From NCBI GenBank assembly GCA_030654835.1, contig JAURWS010000040.1:1-64000 (forward strand): a stretch of DNA of 64,000 bases. Direction: 5' to 3'. The stretch's first letter is position 1; each line of letters opens with the position of its first letter. The notes beneath the pieces are model-generated. The model was not told the DNA's origin. It saw only the letters and a list, made by a program, of their open reading frames with translations, and did not search any database. Shown one piece after another: positions 9,581 to 18,533 of the stretch. The DNA comes from Gammaproteobacteria bacterium. Lineage in GTDB: Bacteria > Pseudomonadota > Gammaproteobacteria > Pseudomonadales > Pseudohongiellaceae. A program made the position numbers and the translations under genes.

Positions 9581-10782
9581 AATTGCAAAATCACTTCCAG
9601 AGACCACAGGCCACCGTACTGGCGGCCCGTCTGAACGAGCCGCGCCGCTTCATGCAGGTGGTGGCGGGGCCACGTCAAGTGGGCAAGTCCACCTTGGTGC
9701 AGCAAGCTGGTGAGACTCTGGACCTGCCCGTACGCCATGTCAGCGCCGATGAGCCCATGCTGCGCGGCGCGGACTGGATTGCCCAGCAGTGGGATGCGGC
9801 CCGTCTGACACTATCCGGCCAGCGCGGCGGCGTGCTGGTGCTGGACGAGATTCAGAAGATCCCCGCCTGGTCAGAAACAGTCAAGCGCCTGTGGGACGAA
9901 GACACCCGCGCCAAACGTCCGCTGCAGGTAGTGCTGCTCGGTTCAGCGCCCCTGCTGATTGCCCAAGGTCTGACGGAGAGTTTGGCCGGGCGCTTCGAGG
10001 TGTTGCACCTGTCGCACTGGTCTTATGCGGAAATGCACGCGGCCTTTGGCTGGACGCTGGAAGAATATGTGTTCTACGGCGGCTATCCGGGTGCTGCACC
10101 ACTGGCGACGGAACCGGCACGCTGGGTGCGTTACGTCCTCGACAGCCTGATCGAAACCTCGATCTCCCGCGATGTGCTCCTGATGACCCGGGTGGATAAA
10201 CCCGCCCTGCTGCGACAGTTGTTCGAGCTGGCCTGCCGCTACTCCGGGCAAGTGCTCTCCTACACCAAAATGCTGGGGCAACTGCAAGATGCGGGCAATA
10301 CAACCACGCTGGCGCACTACCTGGAATTGCTGGCGGGTGCAGGCATGGTCTGCGGCCTGCCCAAATACGCAGGGGATGCAGCACGCAGCCGGGGCTCCAG
10401 CCCCAAGTTGCAGGTGCTCAATACGGCTCTGATGACTGTCGCCAGCGGCTACAGCCTGACCGAAGCCCGAGCGGACCGTGAGTTCTGGGGGCGTCTGGTG
10501 GAGTCCGCCGTCGGCGCACATCTGGCCAACGCAGCCCTGCGCGGCGAATGCTCGCTGCATTACTGGCGCGAGCGCAACCACGAGGTGGATTTCATCGTAC
10601 GGGCAGGGCACAGGCTCACCGCTATCGAGGTGAGAAGCGGACGTGCTCCGCAAGCCCACGCGGGAACAGCCGCCTTCGTGCAGGCCTTTGCGCCACAGCG
10701 CACCCTGCTAGTGGGCAGTGACGGCATCGCGCTGGAAGACTTTCTGATGCAGCCCGTCACCCACTGGGTGAATGACTTTTGA
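9574..10782 (+). CDS. AAA_14/DUF4143 ATP-binding protein
   Basis: A cytosolic P-loop ATPase of unknown cellular role, 402 residues. The N-terminal ATPase part has Walker A GPRQVGKST (32-40) and Walker B VLVLDE (87-92, acidic pair 91-92), then a sensor-like LLGSAPLL. The C-terminal DUF4143 part ends with YWRERNHEVDFIVRAG...AIEVRSG, which resembles the E-x-D...E-V-K core of restriction-endonuclease-like folds with Arg in place of the final Lys. Such proteins are common, patchily distributed and rarely characterised. The start codon sits inside a tandem dyad that probably regulates it. The next gene follows after 22 bases and may be co-transcribed. Confidence 0.88.
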   Translation: MSKLQNHFQRPQATVLAARLNEPRRFMQVVAGPRQVGKSTLVQQAGETLDLPVRHVSADEPMLRGADWIAQQWDAARLTLSGQRGGVLVLDEIQKIPAWSETVKRLWDEDTRAKRPLQVVLLGSAPLLIAQGLTESLAGRFEVLHLSHWSYAEMHAAFGWTLEEYVFYGGYPGAAPLATEPARWVRYVLDSLIETSISRDVLLMTRVDKPALLRQLFELACRYSGQVLSYTKMLGQLQDAGNTTTLAHYLELLAGAGMVCGLPKYAGDAARSRGSSPKLQVLNTALMTVASGYSLTEARADREFWGRLVESAVGAHLANAALRGECSLHYWRERNHEVDFIVRAGHRLTAIEVRSGRAPQAHAGTAAFVQAFAPQRTLLVGSDGIALEDFLMQPVTHWVNDF

Positions 10783-10804
10783 CTAACGGACACTAGAAAC
10801 CACC

Positions 10805-11644
10805 ATGGACACACTCTTCTTCTGGGCTTCAAAACTGGTGTGGGCTCTCATCTCCCCGGACAGTCTGCTGGTGATTCTGCTGGTGAGCGGCACGCTGCTG
10901 CTGTCACTGCCATCGTATCCATTCCTGTACAGACTGGGCCGCAGAATCCTGACGCTGACCTGCGTGCTGGCTTTGGTGGTGGCGTTCCTGCCGGTGGGTG
11001 AGTGGCTGATGTATCCGTTGGAACGACGCTTCACCGCCAACCCCGAGCTGCCCGCCCGCGTCGATGGCATCATCGTCCTCGGCGGCGCTTTGAACGCCGC
11101 GCGCAGCAGCGCCTGGGGGCAGGCCGAGACCGATGATGCGGCCGAACGCCTCAGCGCCTTTGTCAGCCTGGCGCGTCGCTATCCCGACGCGCGGCTGGTC
11201 TTCACCGGCGGCAGCGGCGGCTTGACCACACAAGACTTCAAGGAGGCCGATTACCTGCCGACGTTGTTTCAGGAGGCGGGTCTTGGCGAGCGGGCACTGG
11301 AGATCGAGAATCAGTCGCGCAACACCTGGGAGAATGCCGTATTCAGCAAAAATCTGGTGCAGCCGCAGGCTGGGGAGAACTGGCTGTTGATCACCTCGGC
11401 CTTCCACATGCCTCGCTCCACAGGAATCTTCTGTCAGCAACAATGGCCAGTAGTGCCATGGCCCGTGGATCATCACTCGGATCGTCAGCGTTTGTGGCGA
11501 GTAGAATTGCAGTTTGCGGGACACCTGCTGGAACTGCGGACCGCCAGCAAAGAGTGGGTGGGATTGCTGGCTTATTACCTGACGGGCAAGACAGACCGCC
11601 TGTTGCCGGCAGAGACGTCGCATTGCACTTCAGTGCCAGGGTAA
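10805..11644 (+). CDS. YdcF/ElyC-family envelope protein (DUF218)
   Basis: A membrane-anchored protein of 279 residues. Two hydrophobic segments span about residues 15-38 and 45-65, as in E. coli ElyC, followed by a periplasmic DUF218 domain: VDGIIVLGGALNA, LARRYPDARLVFTGGSGG, TWENAVFS and WLLITSAFHMPRS. ElyC affects peptidoglycan assembly through the lipid carrier; the chemistry of the domain is not established. The order and spacing with the ATPase gene upstream suggest a shared transcript. It converges on the protease gene with a 37-base gap. Confidence 0.88.
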   Translation: MDTLFFWASKLVWALISPDSLLVILLVSGTLLLSLPSYPFLYRLGRRILTLTCVLALVVAFLPVGEWLMYPLERRFTANPELPARVDGIIVLGGALNAARSSAWGQAETDDAAERLSAFVSLARRYPDARLVFTGGSGGLTTQDFKEADYLPTLFQEAGLGERALEIENQSRNTWENAVFSKNLVQPQAGENWLLITSAFHMPRSTGIFCQQQWPVVPWPVDHHSDRQRLWRVELQFAGHLLELRTASKEWVGLLAYYLTGKTDRLLPAETSHCTSVPG

Positions 11645-11681
11645 AAGTACCAAGGTAAAAGGACGAGAGTAAATCTGCGGG

Positions 11682-12518
11682 TCAGCGCCCGATTACCGAA
11701 TCGATCCAGGGCTGGTGAAGCGAGAGCCGCTCATAGATGCCCACGGCACCATACAGGCCCTGAGCACCGCCACCTTCGCCATTCCGCTGCGCTCCTACTT
11801 CGCCCACCGCGACACCGGCGATGCGCCATCCTTCGGCAGTCTCCAACAGCGCCGGACCACCGCTGTCGCCCAATCCCGGCAACCCTTCCAGCTCGACCGC
11901 TGCGCTGCCCGGCAGGCGTGGATCATCGAAGTTGAAACGCAGACGTGAGGATGCGGCGGTGACGACATTCTTCGCCAGACGGAAGCGTCCATCATCGTGC
12001 TGAATGCCAGTGGTACCGATGCCGAAATAGCCCCAGCCCAGGAAGGTGGCCACGCGATCCTGCTCGTCCTCTGCACGATAAAGCGCGAGGGGTCTGGGAA
12101 TCTCCAGCGGTTGAGTCAGCCGCAACAGCGCAAGATCCACCTCCTGTGCTGCCTTGGTCGCGTCATACCGATACGGGTAATTGGGATGCATGACGACCTG
12201 ATCGATGCCGACCTCTGCACCAGCGATGTGAACCTTGAACTCTTCGTGATTAGCGAGCGCCTCCTGCAGCAAAGTTTCCTCGACGCAATGCGCTGCAGTA
12301 ATGGCCCACTGCGGAGCAATCAACGTGGCGACGCACACCTTGCGCAATGCGCGCTGCTGCAGCCAGAACACCGCCGGGAACTGCGTTTCGCTGGCCACGT
12401 ATCGGGAGTATCCAGTATCATGCCGTATCACGATGGCTTGGGAATGGCGCAAGGTGCCTGTAGTCACCATCACCAGCATTGTCAGCATGAGTACTCTTTT
12501 CGCTATTTCTCGTGGCAC
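11682..12518 (-). CDS. secreted trypsin-like serine protease
   Basis: An S1-family protease of 278 residues from a GTG at 12518, chosen because AGGA lies a few bases before it and because it gives a compact signal peptide (basic MPREIAKR, then a hydrophobic core to HSQA). The catalytic triad is complete: His77 in TAAHC, Asp128 in DLALL and Ser219 in GDSGGP. Longer in-frame starts exist but would bury the signal peptide. It should act in the periplasm or outside the cell. The substrate pocket residue is not assigned here, so trypsin-like specificity is not proven. Neighbours give no clue to a target. Confidence 0.9.
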   Translation of the reverse strand: MPREIAKRVLMLTMLVMVTTGTLRHSQAIVIRHDTGYSRYVASETQFPAVFWLQQRALRKVCVATLIAPQWAITAAHCVEETLLQEALANHEEFKVHIAGAEVGIDQVVMHPNYPYRYDATKAAQEVDLALLRLTQPLEIPRPLALYRAEDEQDRVATFLGWGYFGIGTTGIQHDDGRFRLAKNVVTAASSRLRFNFDDPRLPGSAAVELEGLPGLGDSGGPALLETAEGWRIAGVAVGEVGAQRNGEGGGAQGLYGAVGIYERLSLHQPWIDSVIGR

Positions 12519-12560
12519 TGCTTGTTCCTGATTTTTAGTTCCTGATTCGAGACCTTTGGC

Positions 12561-12773
12561 ATGAGCATCGAAAACAAGACCTCCGACACCGCTGCCCCCA
12601 CAGCTGCCCCTGCTGCTACACCCGCAGATCAATCCGAGCGTCAGTACGAAAAATCGGGGCTTTATCCCGACGACAGCAAGCCCTTCCGTATTTACGCGCT
12701 GCTGGGCTGGCTGCTCGGGATTGTTGTGTTCATCGCTGCTTCCGCCGCTGCACTGGACCGCATTCTGCTATAG
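12561..12773 (+). CDS. small single-span membrane protein, unknown
   Basis: A 70-residue protein with an Ala/Thr/Pro-rich N-terminal half, a polar stretch (SERQYEKSGLYPDDSKPFRIY) and one hydrophobic segment at about residues 47-69. It is divergent from the protease gene and its start lies 42 bases from that gene's start. The product is not recognised. The coding case rests on the clean hydrophobic segment and its fit into the space between two minus-strand genes. Confidence 0.6.
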   Translation: MSIENKTSDTAAPTAAPAATPADQSERQYEKSGLYPDDSKPFRIYALLGWLLGIVVFIAASAAALDRILL

Positions 12774-12790
12774 CCGTTGAGACAAACGGG

Positions 12791-12973
12791 CTAGTCGCGC
12801 GGACGCCTTCCCCCACGCAGATTCGGCCGCTCGCGCTTGCGGGTGGCCATCTTGAAGATACTGTAGAGACGCACAATCATCACCAGGGTGGCGACGACGA
12901 CGAAGATCATGACGCTCATGATCAACCATTGTTCTTGTGTCCAGTTGCCCGTACTCAACCATTTTTCCAACAT
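12791..12973 (-). CDS. small single-span membrane protein, unknown
   Basis: A 60-residue protein read from the ATG at 12973, which has a GGGAG ribosome-binding site seven bases upstream. It has an amphipathic N-terminus (MLEKWLSTGNWTQEQW), one hydrophobic segment of about 20 residues (IMSVMIFVVVATLVMIVRLY), then a strongly basic tail (RKRERPNLRGGRRPRD), which predicts an N-out, C-in orientation. No family is recognised. It converges on the other small membrane protein with a 17-base gap. Confidence 0.62.
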   Translation of the reverse strand: MLEKWLSTGNWTQEQWLIMSVMIFVVVATLVMIVRLYSIFKMATRKRERPNLRGGRRPRD

Positions 12974-13150
12974 GTCATCGCTCCCGACACAGCATTTCCC
13001 CAACCACTGACAGCCCGACCCCAAAAGGCCGTCATTATGCTGCAGCTGAACGGCAAAATACCAGTTCGCCACCGACCTCACCAACTCCTCAATGTTTTGC
13101 GAAATCTACCGCTATAGAGTACTGAGCACTCAACAACGGTTATCTCCACC

Positions 13151-13615
13151 ATGACAGAAGCCGCATTGCAACACACATACAACGAACATCAGGATGTCAC
13201 CGTCAAATTTGTGACCTTTCTGCTGGGCAACGAGAATTACGCCGTGCACGCATCCTCGGTCAACGAGGTCTTGCGCTATACGGACATCACACCGGTGCCA
13301 GGCGCCCCCGGCTACATTCTTGGCATCATCAACCTGCGCGGCGACGTGCTCACGGTGATCGACACACGGGAAGTATTCGGGTTGCCGCCGCAGGAAGTCA
13401 CCAGTCAATCACGCATCGTCGTGGTGGAACTGGAAGACTGCGTCGTGGGGGTGCTGGTGGATCGTGTGGCGGAAGTGGTTGATCTGCATGAGAGCGGCAT
13501 CGAGCCTTCGCCCAACACCGGTAACGATTATGCCGTGCGCTTCATGCAGGGGGTCTATCACCATAACGACAATCTGTTGGTGCTGGTGGATTTCAGCAAG
13601 CTGTCATCGCTCTGA
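13151..13615 (+). CDS. cheW: CheW-type chemotaxis coupling protein
   Basis: An adaptor linking chemoreceptors to the CheA kinase, 154 residues. The CheW fold is clear: VKFVTFLLGNENYAVHASSVNEVLRY, the conserved PGAPGYILGIINLRGDVLTVIDTREVFGL, and RIVVVELEDCVVGVLVDRVAEVV. No cheA, cheY or receptor gene is in this window, so it either serves an array encoded elsewhere or acts as a stand-alone scaffold, as in some c-di-GMP or pilus systems. It converges on the LON-domain gene, 15 bases apart. Confidence 0.92.
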   Translation: MTEAALQHTYNEHQDVTVKFVTFLLGNENYAVHASSVNEVLRYTDITPVPGAPGYILGIINLRGDVLTVIDTREVFGLPPQEVTSQSRIVVVELEDCVVGVLVDRVAEVVDLHESGIEPSPNTGNDYAVRFMQGVYHHNDNLLVLVDFSKLSSL

Positions 13616-13630
13616 TTTCTGTGGCAGATT

Positions 13631-14269
13631 TCACGACTCGGTGATCATGCTGTCGATGATCTTTTCAATCTCGCGGATGCGCTCGTAAGTATCCTGCAGC
13701 TCCAGCAAAGCCTGCTTGCGCTCCAGCGACAGTGGAATCAGCTCGCTGAGCCGCCAGCCCAGCTGACGCAGATCGTCGTACTCGATCGTCATGTTCAACT
13801 GACTGATGACAGGATGACTGACCAGCTGCTCCAGCAGACCCACCAGCACTTCGTGTTGCTCATCAACCGCCAGCGGCGCTTCGCCGACATAATCAACGCC
13901 ACAGTAATCCACGCTGCCCATCAGCAACTGATCCTGTTCGGACCAGCACTCCTGCACGACAAACTTGTGGCACCCCTCGACAGTGACGCCCAGCAAGCCG
14001 TTGGCCAATTGATCCCAGTCCACGACCCGCGCATAGGTCCCGACGCGATGCACCTCCTGACGCACCCCCTGTCTGGCCACCTCGTCACCGTCCTTGAGCA
14101 GGCAGACACCAAAACCGGTGTCCGTCCTCATCGCATGTCGGATCAGGTTGATATAGCGTTGTTCGAATATCTGCAGGGGCAGGCGCCCGCGCGGAAACAA
14201 TACCGATTTCAAGGGGAACAGCGGGATAATCTCCGAGCCGCGCCGATTGCTGTATTCAATCTCACTCAT
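13631..14269 (-). CDS. LON peptidase substrate-binding-domain protein
   Basis: A 212-residue protein consisting of the Lon N-terminal (LAN/LON) domain without the ATPase or peptidase: IIPLFPLKSVLFPRGRLPLQIFEQRYINLI, GFGVCLLKDG, VGTYARVVDWDQLANGLLGVTVEG. The C-terminal third is helical. The function of stand-alone members in bacteria is unclear; peptide or protein binding is assumed. Its start at 14269 overlaps the end of mpl by eight bases, so translation is probably coupled. An in-frame start 25 codons earlier lies inside mpl and is unlikely. Confidence 0.85.
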   Translation of the reverse strand: MSEIEYSNRRGSEIIPLFPLKSVLFPRGRLPLQIFEQRYINLIRHAMRTDTGFGVCLLKDGDEVARQGVRQEVHRVGTYARVVDWDQLANGLLGVTVEGCHKFVVQECWSEQDQLLMGSVDYCGVDYVGEAPLAVDEQHEVLVGLLEQLVSHPVISQLNMTIEYDDLRQLGWRLSELIPLSLERKQALLELQDTYERIREIEKIIDSMITES

Positions 14270-15722
14270 GCTCTGTGGTTGTCCTCGTCGACCCCTTCGC
14301 CGCCAGCGCTTGCAGCAGTTTCTGATGGATGCCACCAAACCCACCGTTGCTCATGATGACGACGTCATCACCTTCACGACACTCTGCGGCCAGCATTGCC
14401 ACGATCTCGTCGACACTGTCGAGCACCCGGGCCGGACGCGGGCTGGCAGCGGCGATGCCGCGCAAATCCAGCGCTGCCGAGCCTGCGTCGAACCAGAGAG
14501 TCAGGTCCGCACTGCGGCAGGCTTCGCCCAGCGCCGCTTGATGGACGCCCATCTTCATGGTGTTGGAGCGTGGCTCGATTACTGCAATCAGGCGCCCGGT
14601 GCGGCCTGCACTCTTGAATTTGGCCCGCATGCCTCGCAAGGTGATGTCGATGGCGGTCGGATGGTGCGCAAAATCGTCGAAGACCCGCACTCCGCCGGGC
14701 TCACCCAGCAATTCCTGACGACGCTTGACCCCGCCGAAACTCGCGAGCGCCTCACAAGCCACAGTGATATCCACACCGGCGTGATGCGCTGCCGCCACGG
14801 CGGCCATCGCGTTGCTGACATTGTGACTGCCGCCCAGCTCCCAGCGAATCCGGTGACTGCCTGCATCCACGCCGCGATTGCGTTTGCCGAGTTCGAACTC
14901 ACTGCCGTCCTCGCTGCACAGGCGCGCATACCAGGAGATGGTCTCCTCGGCCGCAGCCCCATCCACAACGTCAGCGCTCTCGGTGGTGTCGATCAGCTCC
15001 ATGTATTGCCGCCGACTCCAGCACCCCTGCCTGAGAACCTCATTGAGATTGTCATCAATACGCGGAGAAATGATGAGGCCATTGCCCGGAATAATTCGCA
15101 CCAGATGATGAAACTGGCGCTGTATTGCGGCGACGTCGGGAAAGATGTCGCCGTGATCGAACTCCAGGTTGTTGAAGATCGCCGTGCGCGGGGAGTAGTG
15201 CACGAACTTCGACCGCTTGTCGAAGAAGGCGCTGTCGTACTCATCGGCCTCGACCACGAAGAAAGGCGTCTCGCCGAGGTCTGCCGACGCGGGGAAATTT
15301 TTTGCCACTCCGCCAATCAGATAACCAGGTTTTAACCCGGCATAAGTCAATATCCACGCCAGCATGGAACTGGTCGTGGTCTTGCCATGCGTGCCCGCCA
15401 CAGCCAGCACCCAGCGCCCACGCAGCACGAAGCGGGACAGCCACTCGGGGCCGGAGCAGTATTCGAGCCCGTGTTCCAGAACATACTCGACGGCGGGATT
15501 GCCGCGCGAGAGCGCGTTGCCGATGACGACCAGATCCGGATGAGGCTGCAAGTGTGCGGGGCTGAAACCCTGCTGCAAGACGATACCCTGATCCTCCAGC
15601 TGTGTGCTCATGGGAGGATAGACATTGGCATCAGAACCGCTGACGATGTGTCCCTGCTGCTTGGCCAGCACGGCCAGGCTGCCCATGAAGGTACCGCAAA
15701 TACCCAGAACATGAATATGCAT
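14262..15722 (-). CDS. mpl: UDP-MurNAc:L-Ala-gamma-D-Glu-meso-DAP ligase
   Basis: Recycles the murein tripeptide by joining it to UDP-N-acetylmuramate in the cytosol. The 486-residue protein follows the Mur ligase plan: an N-terminal UDP-binding domain with the Mpl-specific opening MHIHVLGICGTFMGSLAVLAKQQGHIVSGSDANVYPPMSTQL, the ATP loop AGTHGKTTTSSM, the EADEYDSAFFDKRSKFVHY segment, and the C-terminal VFDDFAHHPTAI. The GSDANVYPPMS stretch distinguishes it from MurC. It is the first gene of a two-gene minus-strand unit with the LON-domain gene. Confidence 0.95.
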   Translation of the reverse strand: MHIHVLGICGTFMGSLAVLAKQQGHIVSGSDANVYPPMSTQLEDQGIVLQQGFSPAHLQPHPDLVVIGNALSRGNPAVEYVLEHGLEYCSGPEWLSRFVLRGRWVLAVAGTHGKTTTSSMLAWILTYAGLKPGYLIGGVAKNFPASADLGETPFFVVEADEYDSAFFDKRSKFVHYSPRTAIFNNLEFDHGDIFPDVAAIQRQFHHLVRIIPGNGLIISPRIDDNLNEVLRQGCWSRRQYMELIDTTESADVVDGAAAEETISWYARLCSEDGSEFELGKRNRGVDAGSHRIRWELGGSHNVSNAMAAVAAAHHAGVDITVACEALASFGGVKRRQELLGEPGGVRVFDDFAHHPTAIDITLRGMRAKFKSAGRTGRLIAVIEPRSNTMKMGVHQAALGEACRSADLTLWFDAGSAALDLRGIAAASPRPARVLDSVDEIVAMLAAECREGDDVVIMSNGGFGGIHQKLLQALAAKGSTRTTTEHE

Positions 15723-15904
15723 AAATCAAACTCTTCAGAGGCCCAAAATGGATAGCGCTAAATGAGTGACACCGAAACCTGAGTTTCGTCAGGCGCCAGG
15801 CAAGAACCTGTCTGGGCGCCGGGTCTTATCTGTATTGTCGCAAAATTGTGCACCCAGTAACATCCCGGCAAATTATCGCCAGCCGCAACGCCAGGAGTCC
15901 GCCG

Positions 15905-16573
15905 ATGGACCTTCACACTGCAATGTCAGAAGGTTTCTGGGATTTTTCCAATCGCGTCTACCGCAAACGCGACGTCAGCCTGTGCTGCCTGTCATTACAG
16001 GACCTCTATGGACTCGATGTCAATCTGCTGCTGTTCGCCTGTTGGCACGCACGTTCGCACGGATTGTTCGAACCTGCCCTGGTGGAAAAGGCGCTGACCT
16101 TTTCAAGCACTTGGGCAGACCACGTCGTCAAACCACTGCGCGGTGCCCGCCGCTGGATGAAGACCCAGATGGAGAATGGCAAGGCGCCGCACGAGGAAGT
16201 TCAAACCGAAAAAATTCTGGCTGAGGATTTTCACAGACTGCGTGAGCAGATCAAAGCGTTGGAATTGCAGTGCGAGAAATTCCAGGAGCACACCCTCGAA
16301 TCCTTGGTCAGTGGACGAGAACTCTTGCTGAGCGTCGAAATGCAGATCGCGTCGGCAGTCTATAATCTGCACTATTTCCTGCTGAGCACCTTCAACTCAC
16401 AACAGCGGCCACGACCATTGCCGCTGCGTGATTTCCTGGCCACGCTCATTCTCAGCGCACTGGACCAGGACCCTGACGATAACCTCCTGCATCAGGCGAT
16501 CAGCAGAGAACTCAATGCTCAGAGCCTCGGCAGGCCAGGTGTCAGGATTTGCGAATCCCTTCCCAGCGCTTGA
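15905..16573 (+). CDS. TIGR02444-family protein
   Basis: A 222-residue conserved protein of unknown function. The family signature is clear: FWDFSNRVYRKRDVSLCCLSLQDLYGLDVNLLLFACWHA, followed by WADHVVKPLRGARRWMK. The start at 15905 has AGGAG seven bases upstream. The rest is helical and polar, with no signal peptide. Members are found across pseudomonad-like gammaproteobacteria. The tail overlaps the end of ubiX by 32 bases, an unusually deep convergent overlap. Confidence 0.85.
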   Translation: MDLHTAMSEGFWDFSNRVYRKRDVSLCCLSLQDLYGLDVNLLLFACWHARSHGLFEPALVEKALTFSSTWADHVVKPLRGARRWMKTQMENGKAPHEEVQTEKILAEDFHRLREQIKALELQCEKFQEHTLESLVSGRELLLSVEMQIASAVYNLHYFLLSTFNSQQRPRPLPLRDFLATLILSALDQDPDDNLLHQAISRELNAQSLGRPGVRICESLPSA

Positions 16574-17111
16574 CGATACCGGCATCGATATCAAACATAT
16601 CCAGCACACGCCCGACACTGTGATTGATCAGGTCATCAATGGTCTGCGGATTGTTGTAGAACGCAGGCATCGGCGGTGCAATGATCGCGCCCAGCTGACA
16701 GGCCTTGAGCAGCAGCTCGCAGTGCCCCGCATGCAGTGGAGATTCGCGCGGCATCAGCACCAAGCGACGACGTTCCTTGAGCACCACGTCGGCCGCGCGA
16801 ATCAGCAGGTTATCTGCATAAGAGTGCACGATTGCGGACAAGGATTTCATCGAGCAAGGCGCTACGATCATGCCATCGGTGCGGAAGGAACCACTGGCAA
16901 TCGAAGCCGCCATGTCGTTGATCGGATGGACGTGATCGGCCAGCGCCAGCACATCAGCCAACTCCCATTGCGTTTCGATAGCGATGTTCATCCGCGCCGA
17001 CGGAGTCAGGATCAGATGCGTCTCCACCTCTGGCAGAGTTTTCAAAACCTCCATAAGACGAATGCCATAAATCAGCCCGCTCGCTCCCGACATTCCAATC
17101 GTTATCCGCAT
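16542..17111 (-). CDS. ubiX: flavin prenyltransferase UbiX
   Basis: Attaches a dimethylallyl group to FMN to form the prenylated flavin used by the UbiD decarboxylase in ubiquinone synthesis. The 189-residue protein starts MRITIGMSGASGLIYGIRLMEVL with the FMN-binding GxSGAS motif, and carries APCSMKSLSAIVHSYADNLLIRAADVVLKERRRLVLMPRESPL, which includes the conserved SMK and RE residues. It fits with coq7 elsewhere in the window. It converges with the TIGR02444 gene. Confidence 0.95.
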   Translation of the reverse strand: MRITIGMSGASGLIYGIRLMEVLKTLPEVETHLILTPSARMNIAIETQWELADVLALADHVHPINDMAASIASGSFRTDGMIVAPCSMKSLSAIVHSYADNLLIRAADVVLKERRRLVLMPRESPLHAGHCELLLKACQLGAIIAPPMPAFYNNPQTIDDLINHSVGRVLDMFDIDAGIVKRWEGIRKS

Positions 17112-17235
17112 GTTAGTTCTTCACAACCTCTCTCCTCTATACCTTCACACACCCAGCGCGCCGTTGCCATGCAAACAGACGGCAAGGTAACATCCTGCTT
17201 CCCTTTCAACGGTCAGACTAGCAGGTTCTCTCACC

Positions 17236-18495
17236 ATGGCCAAACCAAACCTATTCTATGCCCAGTCCGGCGGCGTCACCTCCGTCATCAATGCCAGTGC
17301 CTGTGGAGTGATCGAAACAGCCCGCCTGCACAAGGACAAGATCGGCCGCGTCTACGCAGGCCGCAATGGCATCATCGGCGCTCTGCACGAAGAGCTGATC
17401 GACACTGGCAAGGAGCTGGCAGGCACCATCGCGGCTCTGCGGCATACCCCTGCTGGTGCCTTCGGGTCCTGTCGTTACAAGCTCAAGAGCATCGAAGAGA
17501 ACCGCGTCGAATACGAGCGCCTGCTGGAAGTTTTCAAGGCGCATAACATTCGTTATTTTCTCTATAACGGCGGTGGCGACTCTCAGGACACGGCCAACAA
17601 GGTCGCTCAGTTCAGTATTCAGCAGGGTTTTCCGATCCAGTGCATCGGCGTGCCCAAGACTGTCGACAACGATCTGCCAATTACGGACAACTGCCCCGGT
17701 TTCGGTTCAGTCGCCAAGTATGTTGCGGTCTCGATTCGCGAGGCGGGTCTCGATGTCGCCTCCATGTGCGAGAGTTCCACCAAAGTCTTTGTGATGGAGG
17801 TGATGGGGCGTCACGCGGGTTGGATCGCCGGAGCGGCTGGCCTGGCGGCCGAACAGGAAGGCGATGCGCCGCACATCATCCTGTTCCCCGAGATCGCGTT
17901 CAATCAGAAGAAATTCCTGCAGAAGGTGCAGAGCTGTGTGAAGCAGTTCGGTTACTGCGCCATCGTCGTCTCGGAAGGTGCCCAGAACAAGGACGGCAGC
18001 TTCCTCGCGGATGCTGGCGGCAAGGATGCGTTTGGTCATGTGCAACTGGGCGGCGTGGCACCATTCGTGGCCGAGATGGTCAAGAGGGAATTGGGCTACA
18101 AATATCACTGGGCCGTATCTGACTACCTGCAGCGTGCGGCACGCCACATCGCTTCGGCCACCGACGTCGAGCAGGCCTATGCCATGGGTCAGGCCGCCGT
18201 GGAGTTTGCGCTGGCTGGCAAGAATGCCCTGATGCCCATAATCGTGCGCAAGCCCGGCAAGAAGTACAGCTGGAGTGTGGGAGAGGCGAAACTTTCCGAT
18301 GTTGCCAACGTCGAGAAAACCATGCCGCGCGAGTTCATCAGCGAAGACGGTTTCAGCATCACTGCAGCAGCGCGTGCCTACTTCACGCCGTTGATCCAGG
18401 GCGAGGATTACCCACCCTACAAGGACGGCCTGCCTGATTATGCGCGCCTGAAAAAGGTGCTGGTGGAGAAGAAGCTGAAGCCTTGGAAGAGCTGA
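17236..18495 (+). CDS. pfp: pyrophosphate-dependent 6-phosphofructokinase
   Basis: Interconverts fructose 6-phosphate and fructose 1,6-bisphosphate; 419 residues. The phosphoryl-donor loop reads GGGDS (112-116), with Asp in the place of the Gly found in ATP-dependent enzymes, and the catalytic loop reads PKTVDND (140-146) with the Lys typical of PPi enzymes. MEVMGRHAGW is the usual sugar-phosphate motif. Both signatures point to PPi rather than ATP as donor, which makes the step reversible. It stands alone on the plus strand, before the repeat island. Confidence 0.92.
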   Translation: MAKPNLFYAQSGGVTSVINASACGVIETARLHKDKIGRVYAGRNGIIGALHEELIDTGKELAGTIAALRHTPAGAFGSCRYKLKSIEENRVEYERLLEVFKAHNIRYFLYNGGGDSQDTANKVAQFSIQQGFPIQCIGVPKTVDNDLPITDNCPGFGSVAKYVAVSIREAGLDVASMCESSTKVFVMEVMGRHAGWIAGAAGLAAEQEGDAPHIILFPEIAFNQKKFLQKVQSCVKQFGYCAIVVSEGAQNKDGSFLADAGGKDAFGHVQLGGVAPFVAEMVKRELGYKYHWAVSDYLQRAARHIASATDVEQAYAMGQAAVEFALAGKNALMPIIVRKPGKKYSWSVGEAKLSDVANVEKTMPREFISEDGFSITAAARAYFTPLIQGEDYPPYKDGLPDYARLKKVLVEKKLKPWKS

Positions 18496-18533
18496 GGGAT
18501 TGAGGCCAAGCCGTAAGGGCGTTTTCGAGCGGC

